Both the position numbers and the translations under genes were made by a program. Shown in pieces: positions 5,740 to 13,475 of a stretch of DNA of 16,540 nucleotides (positions are counted from its first letter, which is position 1; each line of letters starts with the position of its first letter). The notes beneath the pieces were generated by a model, which searched no databases, had not been told where the DNA came from, and was given only the letters and a program-made list of their open reading frames with translations. This DNA comes from an uncultured Eubacteriales bacterium (GTDB lineage: Bacteria > Bacillota > Clostridia > Oscillospirales > Oscillospiraceae). The stretch is from positions 1-16,540 of the forward strand of contig URAL01000040.1 of NCBI GenBank assembly GCA_900545805.1, written 5' to 3'.

Positions 5740-6333
5740 ATGTTTTTCTCCAAAGGCGGGGCGGAGTGGATCGTCGCGTTCCTCGGAAACCCCGGACTTA
5801 AATACAACGGAACAAGGCATAACGCCGGCTTCATGGCGGCCGACGCAATGGAAAAAAAGCTGGGCGTGAGAATAAACAAAATGCGCTTTAAAGCACTTAC
5901 GCAGACGGTCGATATCGGTTCGCACAAGGTGCTGCTAATGAAGCCGCAGACCTATATGAACCTGTCCGGCGACGCGATAGCTCAGGCGGCAAAGTTTTAT
6001 AAGGTGCCGCCGGAGCGCGTCATAGTCGTGTCCGACGAAACGGCACTGCCGATAGGCAAGCTTCGCATACGCCGCGGCGGCTCCGCCGGAGGGCACAACG
6101 GGCTCAAGAGCATCATAGCCCGGCTCGGAACGGATCAGTTTCCGCGCATCCGTCTGGGCGTCGGCGCTCCGCCGCACCCGGACTATGACATGGCCGACTG
6201 GGTGCTTGCCGCCTTCAAGGGGCAGGACGCAGCCGACATGGAGGCTGTTGCCGAAAAAGCGGCCTGCGCCGTCGCGTGCTATATCACAGAGGGCGCGGAT
6301 AAGGCGATGAATAAATTCAACACAAGGGGTTAA
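5740..6333 (+). CDS. pth: Peptidyl-tRNA hydrolase
   Basis: 197 aa, family-typical. It releases tRNA from stalled peptidyl-tRNA by ester hydrolysis. Catalytic and binding residues can be placed by comparison with E. coli Pth: Asn17 in GNPGLKY, His27 in TRHNAG, Asn74 in KPQTYMNLSG, Asp99 in VSDE, and Asn120 in GGSAGGHNGLKS. The start ATG is 2 nt after the prs stop with no strong ribosome binding site, so translational coupling to prs is likely. The N-terminus FFSKGGAEWIVAFLGNPG is normal for clostridial Pth. A prs-pth pairing is common in Firmicutes. Confidence 0.97.
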   Translation: MFFSKGGAEWIVAFLGNPGLKYNGTRHNAGFMAADAMEKKLGVRINKMRFKALTQTVDIGSHKVLLMKPQTYMNLSGDAIAQAAKFYKVPPERVIVVSDETALPIGKLRIRRGGSAGGHNGLKSIIARLGTDQFPRIRLGVGAPPHPDYDMADWVLAAFKGQDAADMEAVAEKAACAVACYITEGADKAMNKFNTRG

Positions 6334-6414
6334 ATCGACAGGCGTTCAAATCCTGTCAGCTTAGTCTATCCCCTATGCAATGACGGCAGGGGGCTCGGGC
6401 GCTTTGCCGTCATT
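6326..6414 (+). promoter_or_regulatory. Two consecutive hairpins in the pth-glgC spacer
   Basis: Hairpin A: GACAGG (6337-6342) pairs with CCTGTC (6352-6357); TTAA/TTAG and GGGG (6326-6329)/CCCC (6370-6373) can extend it. Hairpin B: AATGACGGCA (6379-6388) pairs perfectly with TGCCGTCATT (6405-6414) around a 16-nt GC-rich loop. The sequence after B (ATTCAATT) is only a weak T-tract. The pair could be a leaky terminator for pth, an attenuator, or a 5' UTR structure for glgC 35 nt downstream. No known riboswitch consensus was recognised. Confidence 0.5.
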
Positions 6415-6448
6415 ATTCAATTATAAACGGTCAGAAAGGACGGACGAC

Positions 6449-7642
6449 ATGAAGAAAAGCTGCATAGCAATGCTCCTTGCCGGAGGTCAGGGCTCAAGGC
6501 TTTACGCCCTCACTCAGGACGTGGCAAAGCCCAACATGCCCTTCGGCGGAAAATACCGCATAATCGACTTCCCTCTGTCAAACTGTGCAAACTCCGGTAT
6601 AGATACGGTCGGCGTACTCACGCAGTACCGTCCGCTGCAGCTCAACAGCTACATAGGCGGCGGACAGCCCTGGGATCTCGACTCTACAGACGGCGGCGTA
6701 TTTATACTTCCGCCGTATCAGACGGCGGGGGAGACGGGCTCGTGGTTCTCCGGCACTGCAAACGCAATTTATCAGAATATCGGCTTTATGGAGATGTATG
6801 ATCCCGATAACGTGCTCATCCTTTCGGGCGACCATATCTATAAGATGGACTACTCAAGGATGCTGCGCGAGCACATCGAAAAGGATGCCGCCTGCACGAT
6901 AGCCGTTTTGCAGGTATCCATGGAGGAGGCCACGCGCTTCGGCATCATGAACCTCGGCGCCGACGGCTATGTTGAGCAGTTCGAGGAAAAGCCCAGGCAG
7001 CCCAAGAGTGATCTTGCGTCAATGGGCATATACATATTTAACTGGAAAAAGCTCCGCAAGTACCTGATCGAGGACGAGAACGATCCCGACTCAAGCAAGG
7101 ACTTCGGTAAAAATATAATCCCAAACATGCTTCACGCCGGCGAAAAGCTCTGGCCTTACCGCTTCGACGGCTACTGGCGCGACGTCGGCACGATAACGAG
7201 CCTGTGGGACGCGAACATGGATATGCTGTCGACAACGCTCATAAACCTCTATGATCCGAGCTGGCCGATACGCTCGAGAAGCGTAGCGCAGCCGCCGCAT
7301 TATGTCGGCCCGGACGCCACGGTCGTTCATTCGATCGTTACCGAGGGCTGCGAGATCGAGGGGCATGTTGAAAACTCCGTTCTCTCATCGTCGGCAGTTG
7401 TCGAAAAAGGAGCGAGGGTACTCTATTCGGTGCTCATGCCCGGCGCAAAGGTCGAGGCCGGCGCAACGGTGGAATACGCCATCATCGGAGAGCAGACCGT
7501 AATACACAGCGGCGCGCACGTCGGCGCGGCTCCTGACGGCAGTGAGAGCTGGGGAGTTGCGACCTGCGGCCCGAGGCTCAGCATAAGAGAAAACGCCTGC
7601 GTTAAGCCGGGTGCAATGATATATAAGAGCGAGGAGGTCTGA
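6449..7642 (+). CDS. glgC: Glucose-1-phosphate adenylyltransferase, catalytic subunit
   Basis: 397 aa. It makes ADP-glucose from ATP and glucose 1-phosphate, the committed step of glycogen synthesis. The nucleotide-binding motif LLAGGQGSRL (about residues 9-18), KPNMPFGGKYRIIDFPLSNC, and the metal-binding Asp in ILSGDHIYKMDY (Asp128) are all present. The C-terminal left-handed beta-helix domain is seen as repeats such as GCEIEGHVENSVL and GAKVEAGATVEYAI. The start at 6449 is chosen by AAAGGA upstream and the family N-terminus; an upstream ATG (6380) lies within a hairpin. glgD follows after 2 nt. Confidence 0.97.
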   Translation: MKKSCIAMLLAGGQGSRLYALTQDVAKPNMPFGGKYRIIDFPLSNCANSGIDTVGVLTQYRPLQLNSYIGGGQPWDLDSTDGGVFILPPYQTAGETGSWFSGTANAIYQNIGFMEMYDPDNVLILSGDHIYKMDYSRMLREHIEKDAACTIAVLQVSMEEATRFGIMNLGADGYVEQFEEKPRQPKSDLASMGIYIFNWKKLRKYLIEDENDPDSSKDFGKNIIPNMLHAGEKLWPYRFDGYWRDVGTITSLWDANMDMLSTTLINLYDPSWPIRSRSVAQPPHYVGPDATVVHSIVTEGCEIEGHVENSVLSSSAVVEKGARVLYSVLMPGAKVEAGATVEYAIIGEQTVIHSGAHVGAAPDGSESWGVATCGPRLSIRENACVKPGAMIYKSEEV

Positions 7643-7644
7643 AA

Positions 7645-8757
7645 ATGAGCGATTTTCACGGAATAATCTTTGCTTACGGCGCAGTTCCCGAATTAGGTGA
7701 GCTCGTGCGCCGCCGCACCGCATCCTCACTTCCGTTCTGCGGAAGATACAGACTGATAGACTTTCCCCTGTCGTCGCTCATGAACGCCGGAATACACGAC
7801 GTCGGCGTCATCATGCGCCGCGACTATCAGTCACTTTTAGACCATCTGGCCAGCGGCAAGGACTGGGATATGGGCCGCAGGATAGGCGGACTGCGCATGC
7901 TGCCGCCCTTCGGCCTGCCTGAGTACCATCAGGGCAATTATAACGGTACGATCGAAGCATTAAACGCCGTGTCTACCTATATAAATGACATCAGCGCGAA
8001 ATACATAGTCATGATGCACGGCAATACGGCCGCCAATATCGATCTGCGCGAGGCGATACGCGGGCATCTTGACTCCGGCGCCGAGATAACCGCGATCTGC
8101 ACCGACACCGTGCTCGATTATAAGCATCATCGCTACATCGTCGATGCCGACGGCTTTGCGCGGCGCATGATATTCAATCAGATCGCCGACGGAGAGGGCG
8201 CGGCATCGCTTGAAGCGTATATAATATCCAAGCAGCTTCTGCTTGACATGATGAAGGCCTGCGCCGCGGCAAACCGGTATCACTTCCACCGTGACGCGAT
8301 AGCCGACTACCTCGCAGACGGCGGAAAGATAAACGTATATTTCCACCGCGGCTACGGCAAGCGCATCATGAGCACCGAAGCGTTTTTCAATGCAAATATG
8401 GATATGCTTTCATCGGCAAACCGAGCCGAGCTCTTCCCGACAGACCGTCCCGTTCGCACGAAAACGCACGAGGATGTCAGCACATATTATGCCGAGGGCT
8501 CGAGCGCACATAACAGCCTCGTTGCCGACGGCTGCATAATAGAGGGCAAGATAGAAAACTGCATCATCTCCTCCGATGTGCGCATACACAAGGGCGCCAA
8601 GCTCTCCGGCTGCGTCATCATGCGCGGAACGGAGCTCGGCGAGGGCGTTATCATGAAAAACGTCATTGCCGATAAGCAGTCGAGCGTATCGCCCTTCCAA
8701 ACCATCATTGGCAGCGAGAAGCTGCCGGTAGTGCTCCCGAAGGGCACCAAAATCTAA
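7645..8757 (+). CDS. glgD: ADP-glucose pyrophosphorylase regulatory subunit GlgD
   Basis: 370 aa. It is homologous to GlgC (LPFCGRYRLIDFPLSSLMNA, NGTIEALNA), but the catalytic GGxGxRL loop is replaced by AYGAVPELGEL and the GDH metal motif by MHGNTAANID, as known for non-catalytic GlgD. In Bacillota GlgD associates with GlgC and raises its activity. The ribosome binding site GAGGAGG lies 7 nt before the ATG, overlapping the end of glgC. The C-terminal hexapeptide-like repeats (VADGCIIEGKIENCII) are kept. Confidence 0.96.
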   Translation: MSDFHGIIFAYGAVPELGELVRRRTASSLPFCGRYRLIDFPLSSLMNAGIHDVGVIMRRDYQSLLDHLASGKDWDMGRRIGGLRMLPPFGLPEYHQGNYNGTIEALNAVSTYINDISAKYIVMMHGNTAANIDLREAIRGHLDSGAEITAICTDTVLDYKHHRYIVDADGFARRMIFNQIADGEGAASLEAYIISKQLLLDMMKACAAANRYHFHRDAIADYLADGGKINVYFHRGYGKRIMSTEAFFNANMDMLSSANRAELFPTDRPVRTKTHEDVSTYYAEGSSAHNSLVADGCIIEGKIENCIISSDVRIHKGAKLSGCVIMRGTELGEGVIMKNVIADKQSSVSPFQTIIGSEKLPVVLPKGTKI

Positions 8758-8773
8758 GGAGTTAAGCTAAACT

Positions 8774-11182
8774 ATGTTCACAAGCCAGATTTCACGCGAC
8801 GAGGTGCGCAGCGCAATAGAGGATAAGCTCTGCGCGCACTTTGCCGTGACAGCAAAAACCGCGACCGACGATCAGGTGTTTCAGGCAAGCGCCATCGTCA
8901 TCCGCGAAATAATGAGCAGACTGCTCGCCGTTGAAGAGGCAAGATGCCCCGACCGCGAGGTGCACTATCTGTCCATGGAATTCCTCATGGGTCGCAGCCT
9001 CATGAAAAACGCATTCAACCTCGGCATAGCCGACGCACTCACCGGAGCGCTGACCGATCTCGGCCGCGATGCCTCGGATATATTCGAGGCGGAAAACGAC
9101 GCCGGTCTCGGCAACGGCGGCCTCGGCAGACTGGCCGCCTGCTATATGGATTCGCTGGCCACGCTCGGTATCCCGGCGACGGGCTACTCGCTGTGCTACG
9201 AGCTGGGCATCTTCCGTCAGAAGATCGTTGACGGCAAGCAGACCGAGGTCGCCGACGACTGGCGCAGCGCGGCCGAAAGCTGGCTGGTTGCGCATAACGA
9301 CGAGGCCGTCGAGGTGCGCTTCGGCGGAACGATCTCCCCGCGCTGGGACAGCTTCGGGAGATACCACGCCGAGCACACCGGATACCAGACCGTGACCGCC
9401 GTTCCGCGTGACATGCTCATCGCAGGCTACGGCGGCAACGAGGTCAATATCCTCCGCCTGTGGGACGCAAGGAGCACAAGCGCACTGGATATGTACCTCT
9501 TCTCCGAGGGTGAGTATGTAAAAAGCCTCGAGCAGCGCACGATGAGCGAGGTCATAACAAAGGTGCTGTATCCTGCCGACGATCACATCGAGGGCAAGAC
9601 CCTGCGCCTTAAGCAGCAGTATTTCTTTCTCTCGGCAACCGCACAGTCTATCATAAAGACACATATGCGGCGCTTTAACGACATAAGAAGCTTTTCAAAG
9701 CACCACGCGATACAGATAAACGATACGCACCCGGCGCTCGTTATCCCCGAGCTCATGCGCATCATGATGGATGAGTACGGCCTCGGCTGGGACGAGGCAT
9801 GGCAGCAGGTAAGCGAATCGGTAGCGTATACCAACCATACCGTCATGAGCGAGGCGCTCGAAAAATGGCCGCAGGATCTCGTGCAGACGCTCCTGCCGCG
9901 TGTTTGGGAGATATTGTGCGAGATTAACCGCCGCTGGTGCGAGTACCTCGTATCCAAATTCGGCAGCAGCGAAAAGGTCGGCAAAAACCTCATCATCCGC
10001 GACGGACAGGTGCACATGGCAAACCTCTGCCTTGCGGCCTGCTATAAGATAAACGGCGTTTCCGGTCTGCATGGTGAGATACTGAAAAAAGACCTCTTTA
10101 AGGATATCTGCGGGCTTCGCCCGGAGAGATTCACCTACGTCACAAACGGCATCGACCACCGCCGCTGGCTTGCTCAGGCAAATCCGCGCCTGCACGGGCT
10201 TGTCAGCGAGCTTCTGGAGGGCGATGAGTATCTCACCGAGCCCGAAAAGCTCATCGGACTTCTGGATTTTGCCGGCAGAAGCGAGGTGCAGCACCGCGTA
10301 AACGAGATAAAAAGACTCAATAAGTACGATTTTGCAAAGTTTTTAGCTAAAAACGACGGCTTTGCCCTCGATCCCGACGCGATACTCGATGTTCAGGTTA
10401 AGCGCCTGCATGAGTATAAGCGCCAGCTTATGTGCGCGATGCTCATAACGCGCCTGCAAATGCGGATACACGAGGATCCCAACGCCGACTTCACGCCGCG
10501 AAGCTTTGTGTTCGGCGCAAAGGCCGCCGCGGGCTACTACACCGCAAAGCGTATCATCGAGCTTATCTGCTCGCTGGCAGACGATATAGGCCGCGATCCG
10601 CTGTGCAAGGGGAAGCTCCAGGTCTGCTTCATGGAAAACTACCGCGTATCGGCAGCCGAAGCACTCATGCCGGCGGCGCAGGTGTCCGAGCAGATATCCA
10701 CAGCCGGCAAGGAGGCCTCCGGTACGGGCAACATGAAGCTCATGCTCAACGGAGCCGTTACCATAGGTACGCTAGACGGCGCAAACGTCGAGATGTATGA
10801 GCGTCTCGGCGATAAGAACATGTTCCTGTTCGGTCTGAAGGCCGATGAGGTCACCGCACTAAAGGCATCCGGCTACGATCCGCAGCGCTATGCGCGCGAG
10901 GACGCCGAACTCGGCGCGGTGCTTGACAGGATAAGCCGCGGCTTTGCCGATGGCAAGAGCTACTCGGATCTTGTATCCGGCCTTTTGTATAACGGCGACC
11001 CGTATATGCTCTGCGCCGACTACCGCGATTACGTAAGTACTCACGACAAAATGTACTCGGTCATATCCGACCCGACAGAGCGTGCACGACTGTCAATCAC
11101 AAATACTGCCGAGGCCGGCATATTTGCCGCCGATCGCGCGATAAAAGAGTATGCGGAGGGCATATGGGGAATAAGACTGTAG
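8774..11182 (+). CDS. glgP: Glycogen/maltodextrin phosphorylase
   Basis: 802 aa, family-typical. It removes glucose 1-phosphate from the non-reducing ends of glycogen, with pyridoxal phosphate as cofactor. The N-terminal motif YLSMEFLMGRSL, the GLGNGGLGRLAACYMDSLAT glucan-site region, AIQINDTHPALVIPELMRI, and the PLP-lysine motif EASGTGNMKLML (Lys655) are all intact, followed by NGAVTIGTLDGANVEM. AAGGAG overlaps the glgD stop, 12 nt before the ATG, a longish spacing. Placing synthesis (glgC, glgD) and breakdown in one operon is common in clostridia, though glgA usually accompanies them and is absent here. Confidence 0.98.
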   Translation: MFTSQISRDEVRSAIEDKLCAHFAVTAKTATDDQVFQASAIVIREIMSRLLAVEEARCPDREVHYLSMEFLMGRSLMKNAFNLGIADALTGALTDLGRDASDIFEAENDAGLGNGGLGRLAACYMDSLATLGIPATGYSLCYELGIFRQKIVDGKQTEVADDWRSAAESWLVAHNDEAVEVRFGGTISPRWDSFGRYHAEHTGYQTVTAVPRDMLIAGYGGNEVNILRLWDARSTSALDMYLFSEGEYVKSLEQRTMSEVITKVLYPADDHIEGKTLRLKQQYFFLSATAQSIIKTHMRRFNDIRSFSKHHAIQINDTHPALVIPELMRIMMDEYGLGWDEAWQQVSESVAYTNHTVMSEALEKWPQDLVQTLLPRVWEILCEINRRWCEYLVSKFGSSEKVGKNLIIRDGQVHMANLCLAACYKINGVSGLHGEILKKDLFKDICGLRPERFTYVTNGIDHRRWLAQANPRLHGLVSELLEGDEYLTEPEKLIGLLDFAGRSEVQHRVNEIKRLNKYDFAKFLAKNDGFALDPDAILDVQVKRLHEYKRQLMCAMLITRLQMRIHEDPNADFTPRSFVFGAKAAAGYYTAKRIIELICSLADDIGRDPLCKGKLQVCFMENYRVSAAEALMPAAQVSEQISTAGKEASGTGNMKLMLNGAVTIGTLDGANVEMYERLGDKNMFLFGLKADEVTALKASGYDPQRYAREDAELGAVLDRISRGFADGKSYSDLVSGLLYNGDPYMLCADYRDYVSTHDKMYSVISDPTERARLSITNTAEAGIFAADRAIKEYAEGIWGIRL

Positions 11183-12051
11183 TAGTTATCGGCGCCGTAA
11201 ACATGGATATATGCGGCCGGCCTGACAAAGCGCCGCGCATGAAGGATTCAAACCCCGGAACGGTCAGCTTCAGCCCCGGCGGCGTGGGCAGGAACATTGC
11301 GCACAATCTGTGTCTGCTGGATATTGACGTTAAGTTCATCGCCGCCATCGGCGACGATGTTTACGGCGACAGCGTGTATGAAAGCTGTGTAAAGCTCGGC
11401 ATGGATATGCACTTAAGCCGCCGTATGAGCGGAGGCAGGACCTCAAGCTATCTCTACGTCACCGACGAAAACGGCGATATGCTCGTCGGCGTAAGCGATA
11501 CGGACATATCCGCGAGCATTACGCCCGAGTATCTCAAGGCGCATATAAAGGAGATAAACGCGGCCGATGCCGTCGTCATCGACGCAAATCTCACGCGTGA
11601 GACCGTTGCATGGATAGCCGAAAATGTTACCGCGCCCCTGTACGCCGACCCCGTGTCCGCCGCCAAGGCAGAGCGTCTCAGACCGGCTCTGAGTAAGCTC
11701 ACCGCCTTCAAGCCCAACGAGTTTGAGGCAAAGAGCATGACGAATGAAACGACCTCGCTGTTCGCGGCGGAGGCTCTGCTGCGCGAGGGCGTGAAGAAGG
11801 TCTTCGTCTCCCTCGGCAGCGACGGTATCGTCGCGGCGGAGGGCAGCGAGATAATAAAGCTTCCCTGCGAAACGACCGAGATCGTAAACTGCACAGGCTG
11901 CGGCGACGCGGCAACGGCTGCGATAATCTGGGCCGGTGTCAACGGTCTCGGCATAGTCGAAAGCGCGTCGGCCGCAATGAAGGCCGCCGCCATGTGCGCC
12001 GCCTGTTCCGAAACCATAAACTCCGAGCTCTGCCCGGAGCTTATAAGCTGA
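11164..12051 (+). CDS. psuK: PfkB-family sugar kinase, pseudouridine-kinase type
   Basis: 295 aa. It has the two PfkB signatures: GGVGRNIAHNL (residues 39-49) and the ATP-site/anion-hole motif NCTGCGDAATAA (about 242-253), with Asp248 as catalytic base. The DSNPG motif (28-32) followed by GGVGRNIA is a hallmark of PsuK, which phosphorylates pseudouridine before PsuG cleaves it to uracil and ribose 5-phosphate. The usual GAGD is GCGD. No psuG is adjacent, so another nucleoside or sugar is possible. It overlaps the glgP end by 19 nt, with GGAGG inside glgP, which implies translational coupling. Confidence 0.82.
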   Translation: MGNKTVVVIGAVNMDICGRPDKAPRMKDSNPGTVSFSPGGVGRNIAHNLCLLDIDVKFIAAIGDDVYGDSVYESCVKLGMDMHLSRRMSGGRTSSYLYVTDENGDMLVGVSDTDISASITPEYLKAHIKEINAADAVVIDANLTRETVAWIAENVTAPLYADPVSAAKAERLRPALSKLTAFKPNEFEAKSMTNETTSLFAAEALLREGVKKVFVSLGSDGIVAAEGSEIIKLPCETTEIVNCTGCGDAATAAIIWAGVNGLGIVESASAAMKAAAMCAACSETINSELCPELIS

Positions 12052-12084
12052 AAAAAATCTGCACTGTACCGGTGCAGATTTTTT
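12052..12084. terminator. Strong bidirectional terminator after the glg/psuK operon
   Basis: AAAAAATCTGCAC (12052-12064) pairs perfectly with 12072-12084 around a 7-nt loop, ending in TTTTTT. The A-run on the other arm makes it work on either strand. It marks the end of the prs-psuK block. Confidence 0.93.
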
Positions 12085-12110
12085 ATGTAAACCACACGAT
12101 ACGGCAGACT

Positions 12111-12164
12111 TTGCAAGACAAACAGTGTAAGCTCTATATACCACATACTACGGTGTATAGGAGG
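12111..12164 (+). promoter_or_regulatory. Probable parB promoter with dyad over -10 and leader
   Basis: TTGCAA (12111-12116), an 18-bp spacer and TATATA (12135-12140) form a moderate sigma-A promoter. A 9-bp dyad, CTATATACC (12134-12142) with GGTGTATAG (12152-12160) including one wobble, overlaps the -10 and ends at the AGGAGG site (12159-12164). It could be an operator; as RNA only part would be transcribed. Confidence 0.5.
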
Positions 12165-12171
12165 TACACTT

Positions 12172-12981
12172 ATGCAAGCGACAAAGCTGCGCCCCGGAAC
12201 GCGGCGGGGCGGCGTGATCTGGCTGCCGGTGGACGAGCTTGAGCCCAGCCCCGTGCAGCCGCGAAAAAACTTTCCCGACGGAGAGCTTCAGGAGCTCTCC
12301 GAGAGCATAGCCCAGTACGGCATTTTAAATCCCCTGACTGTGAGACTGCGCGACAGCAGGTATGAGCTCGTCGCAGGCGAGCGGCGGCTGAGAGCCGCAC
12401 GCCTTGCCGGACTGTACGACGTGCCGTGCATCCTGCTCGACGTGAGCCTTGAGGACGCGAGCCTCATCGCGCTCGTCGAGAATTTGCAGCGGCGCGATCT
12501 TGATTTCATTGAGGAGGCAAATGGCTTAAGCCAGCTGATAAAGCTTTTCGGCATGAGTCAGGAGGAGGCGGCGCGCAGAATAGGCAAATCGCAGTCCGCG
12601 GTGGCAAACAAGCTGCGGCTTTTGAAGCTGCCCGAGGATGTGCTCGAATCGCTGCGCGATAACGGCCTTGCAGAGCGTCACGGCCGCGCTCTGCTGCGCC
12701 TGACGGACGAGAATGCTCAGCGTATGGCGCTGGAATATATGATAGAGCATGATCTGAATGTTGCCGCTGCCGATGCGTATATCGAGTCGCTTCTGCGTAC
12801 ACCTGAGGAGAAGCCCGACCCGAAGCGGACGTTTATCATGAAGGATGTGCGCGTTTTCGTAAACACCATCCTGCACGGGCTCAATCTCATGAAGCAGGGA
12901 GGCATTGCTGCCGGAATGAAGCGTGAGGAAACTGACAATGAACTGATACTTACCATATCTATCCCGAAAAATAAAGACTAA
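12172..12981 (+). CDS. ParB/Noc-family DNA-binding protein
   Basis: 269 aa. The N-terminal ParB/Srx domain carries VIWLPVDELEPSPVQPRKNF, the nucleotide-binding motifs GERRLRA (69-75) and ENLQRRDL (103-110), and an HTH (SQEEAARRIGKSQSAVANKL, about 129-148). The C-terminal KDVRVFVNTILHGLNLMK is a dimerisation-like region seen in clostridial Noc/ParB proteins. ParB-family CTPases load on parS-like sites and act in chromosome segregation or nucleoid occlusion. No parA is next to it and no parS site (TGTTTCACGTGAAACA) was seen in the window, so a Noc-like or stand-alone role is possible. AGGAGG lies 7 nt before the ATG. Confidence 0.93.
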   Translation: MQATKLRPGTRRGGVIWLPVDELEPSPVQPRKNFPDGELQELSESIAQYGILNPLTVRLRDSRYELVAGERRLRAARLAGLYDVPCILLDVSLEDASLIALVENLQRRDLDFIEEANGLSQLIKLFGMSQEEAARRIGKSQSAVANKLRLLKLPEDVLESLRDNGLAERHGRALLRLTDENAQRMALEYMIEHDLNVAAADAYIESLLRTPEEKPDPKRTFIMKDVRVFVNTILHGLNLMKQGGIAAGMKREETDNELILTISIPKNKD

Positions 12982-12993
12982 TAGGACATACAT

Positions 12994-13025
12994 ATACCAC
13001 CGTAGAATGATAACGGTGGTATTTT
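12994..13025 (+). terminator. Terminator-like hairpin after parB
   Basis: ATACCACCGT (12994-13003) pairs with ACGGTGGTAT (13013-13022) over 10 bp with a 9-nt loop, followed by only four T. It lies 6-7 bases before the next gene's ribosome binding site, so it may terminate weakly or act as an attenuator. Confidence 0.65.
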
Positions 13026-13044
13026 AAATGTCGGAGGCGCTGAA

Positions 13045-13344
13045 ATGATAAGCTATTTTTCCGAACTGAGATACAAAGAGGTCATCGACGTACACACCGG
13101 CAGACGCCTCGGCTATGTGTGCGACGCGGAGCTTGACGAAGCCGAGGGGCGGCTCATTTCGCTCATAACGCCGGGGAAAGCAAAATTTTTCGGGCTTTTC
13201 GGCAGGGAGGACGACTATATCCTGCCGTGGAAATGCATCGTTCGCATCGGCGGAGACATCATACTTGTCGAGACCGCGGACGATCAGCCGCGCCGGCGCA
13301 GAAAAAAAGAAAAATTTTTTGACAAAATGGCAAAAAACTATTGA
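13045..13344 (+). CDS. YlmC/YmxH-family PRC-barrel protein
   Basis: 99 aa. The start ISYFSELRYKEVIDVHTGRR then LGYVCDAELDE, and DDYILPWKCIVRIGGDIILV, match the YlmC/YmxH sporulation-associated PRC-barrel family found in most spore-forming Firmicutes. The C-terminus is basic (RRRRKKEK). Its biochemical role is not established; PRC barrels often bind RNA or proteins. GGAGG lies 8 nt before the ATG. The stop codon overlaps the -35 of the rpsB promoter. Confidence 0.9.
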   Translation: MISYFSELRYKEVIDVHTGRRLGYVCDAELDEAEGRLISLITPGKAKFFGLFGREDDYILPWKCIVRIGGDIILVETADDQPRRRRKKEKFFDKMAKNY

Positions 13345-13369
13345 AAACCCGATGAAATTTTGATATTAT
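13341..13369 (+). promoter_or_regulatory. rpsB promoter
   Basis: TTGAAA (13341-13346), exactly 17 bp, then TATTAT (13364-13369). The -35 overlaps the stop codon of the preceding gene. Transcription would start near 13376, giving an approximately 97-nt leader with some pairing potential (TTTTCC near 13397 with GGGAAG near 13421), a possible site for S2 autoregulation. Confidence 0.8.
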
Positions 13370-13440
13370 ATCAAGGCATTTCGCACGGGCACGGACTTTT
13401 CCGCATGTGACTACGGTTTGTGGGAAGGGAAGATGTGCTC

Positions 13441-13475
13441 GGAGGAAAAAACAAATCAGGAGGAAAAAACAAATG
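13441..13475 (+). promoter_or_regulatory. Tandemly duplicated Shine-Dalgarno block before rpsB
   Basis: The 16-mer GGAGGAAAAAACAAAT occurs at 13441-13456 and again at 13459-13474, an 18-nt period. The second copy leads into the ATG start (13473). At the equivalent place the first reads ATC, so it offers a ribosome docking site without a start codon. The 18-nt unit keeps reading frame. Confidence 0.85.

Noticed and set aside
6337..6357. tRNA T-arm-like sequence (GACAGGCGTTCAAATCCTGTC region)
   Set aside because: The TTCAAAT loop is suggestive, but the five flanking bases do not pair in T-arm register and no matching acceptor or anticodon arms occur upstream. It is better explained as a simple hairpin.
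8792..10294. Long minus-strand open frames opposite glgP (up to 290 codons)
   Set aside because: They are mirror frames of GC-rich codon usage in an unambiguous phosphorylase gene and show no family motifs.
12172..12981. parS centromere site near the ParB-like gene
   Set aside because: I looked for TGTTTCACGTGAAACA-like 16-mers in and around the gene and saw none.
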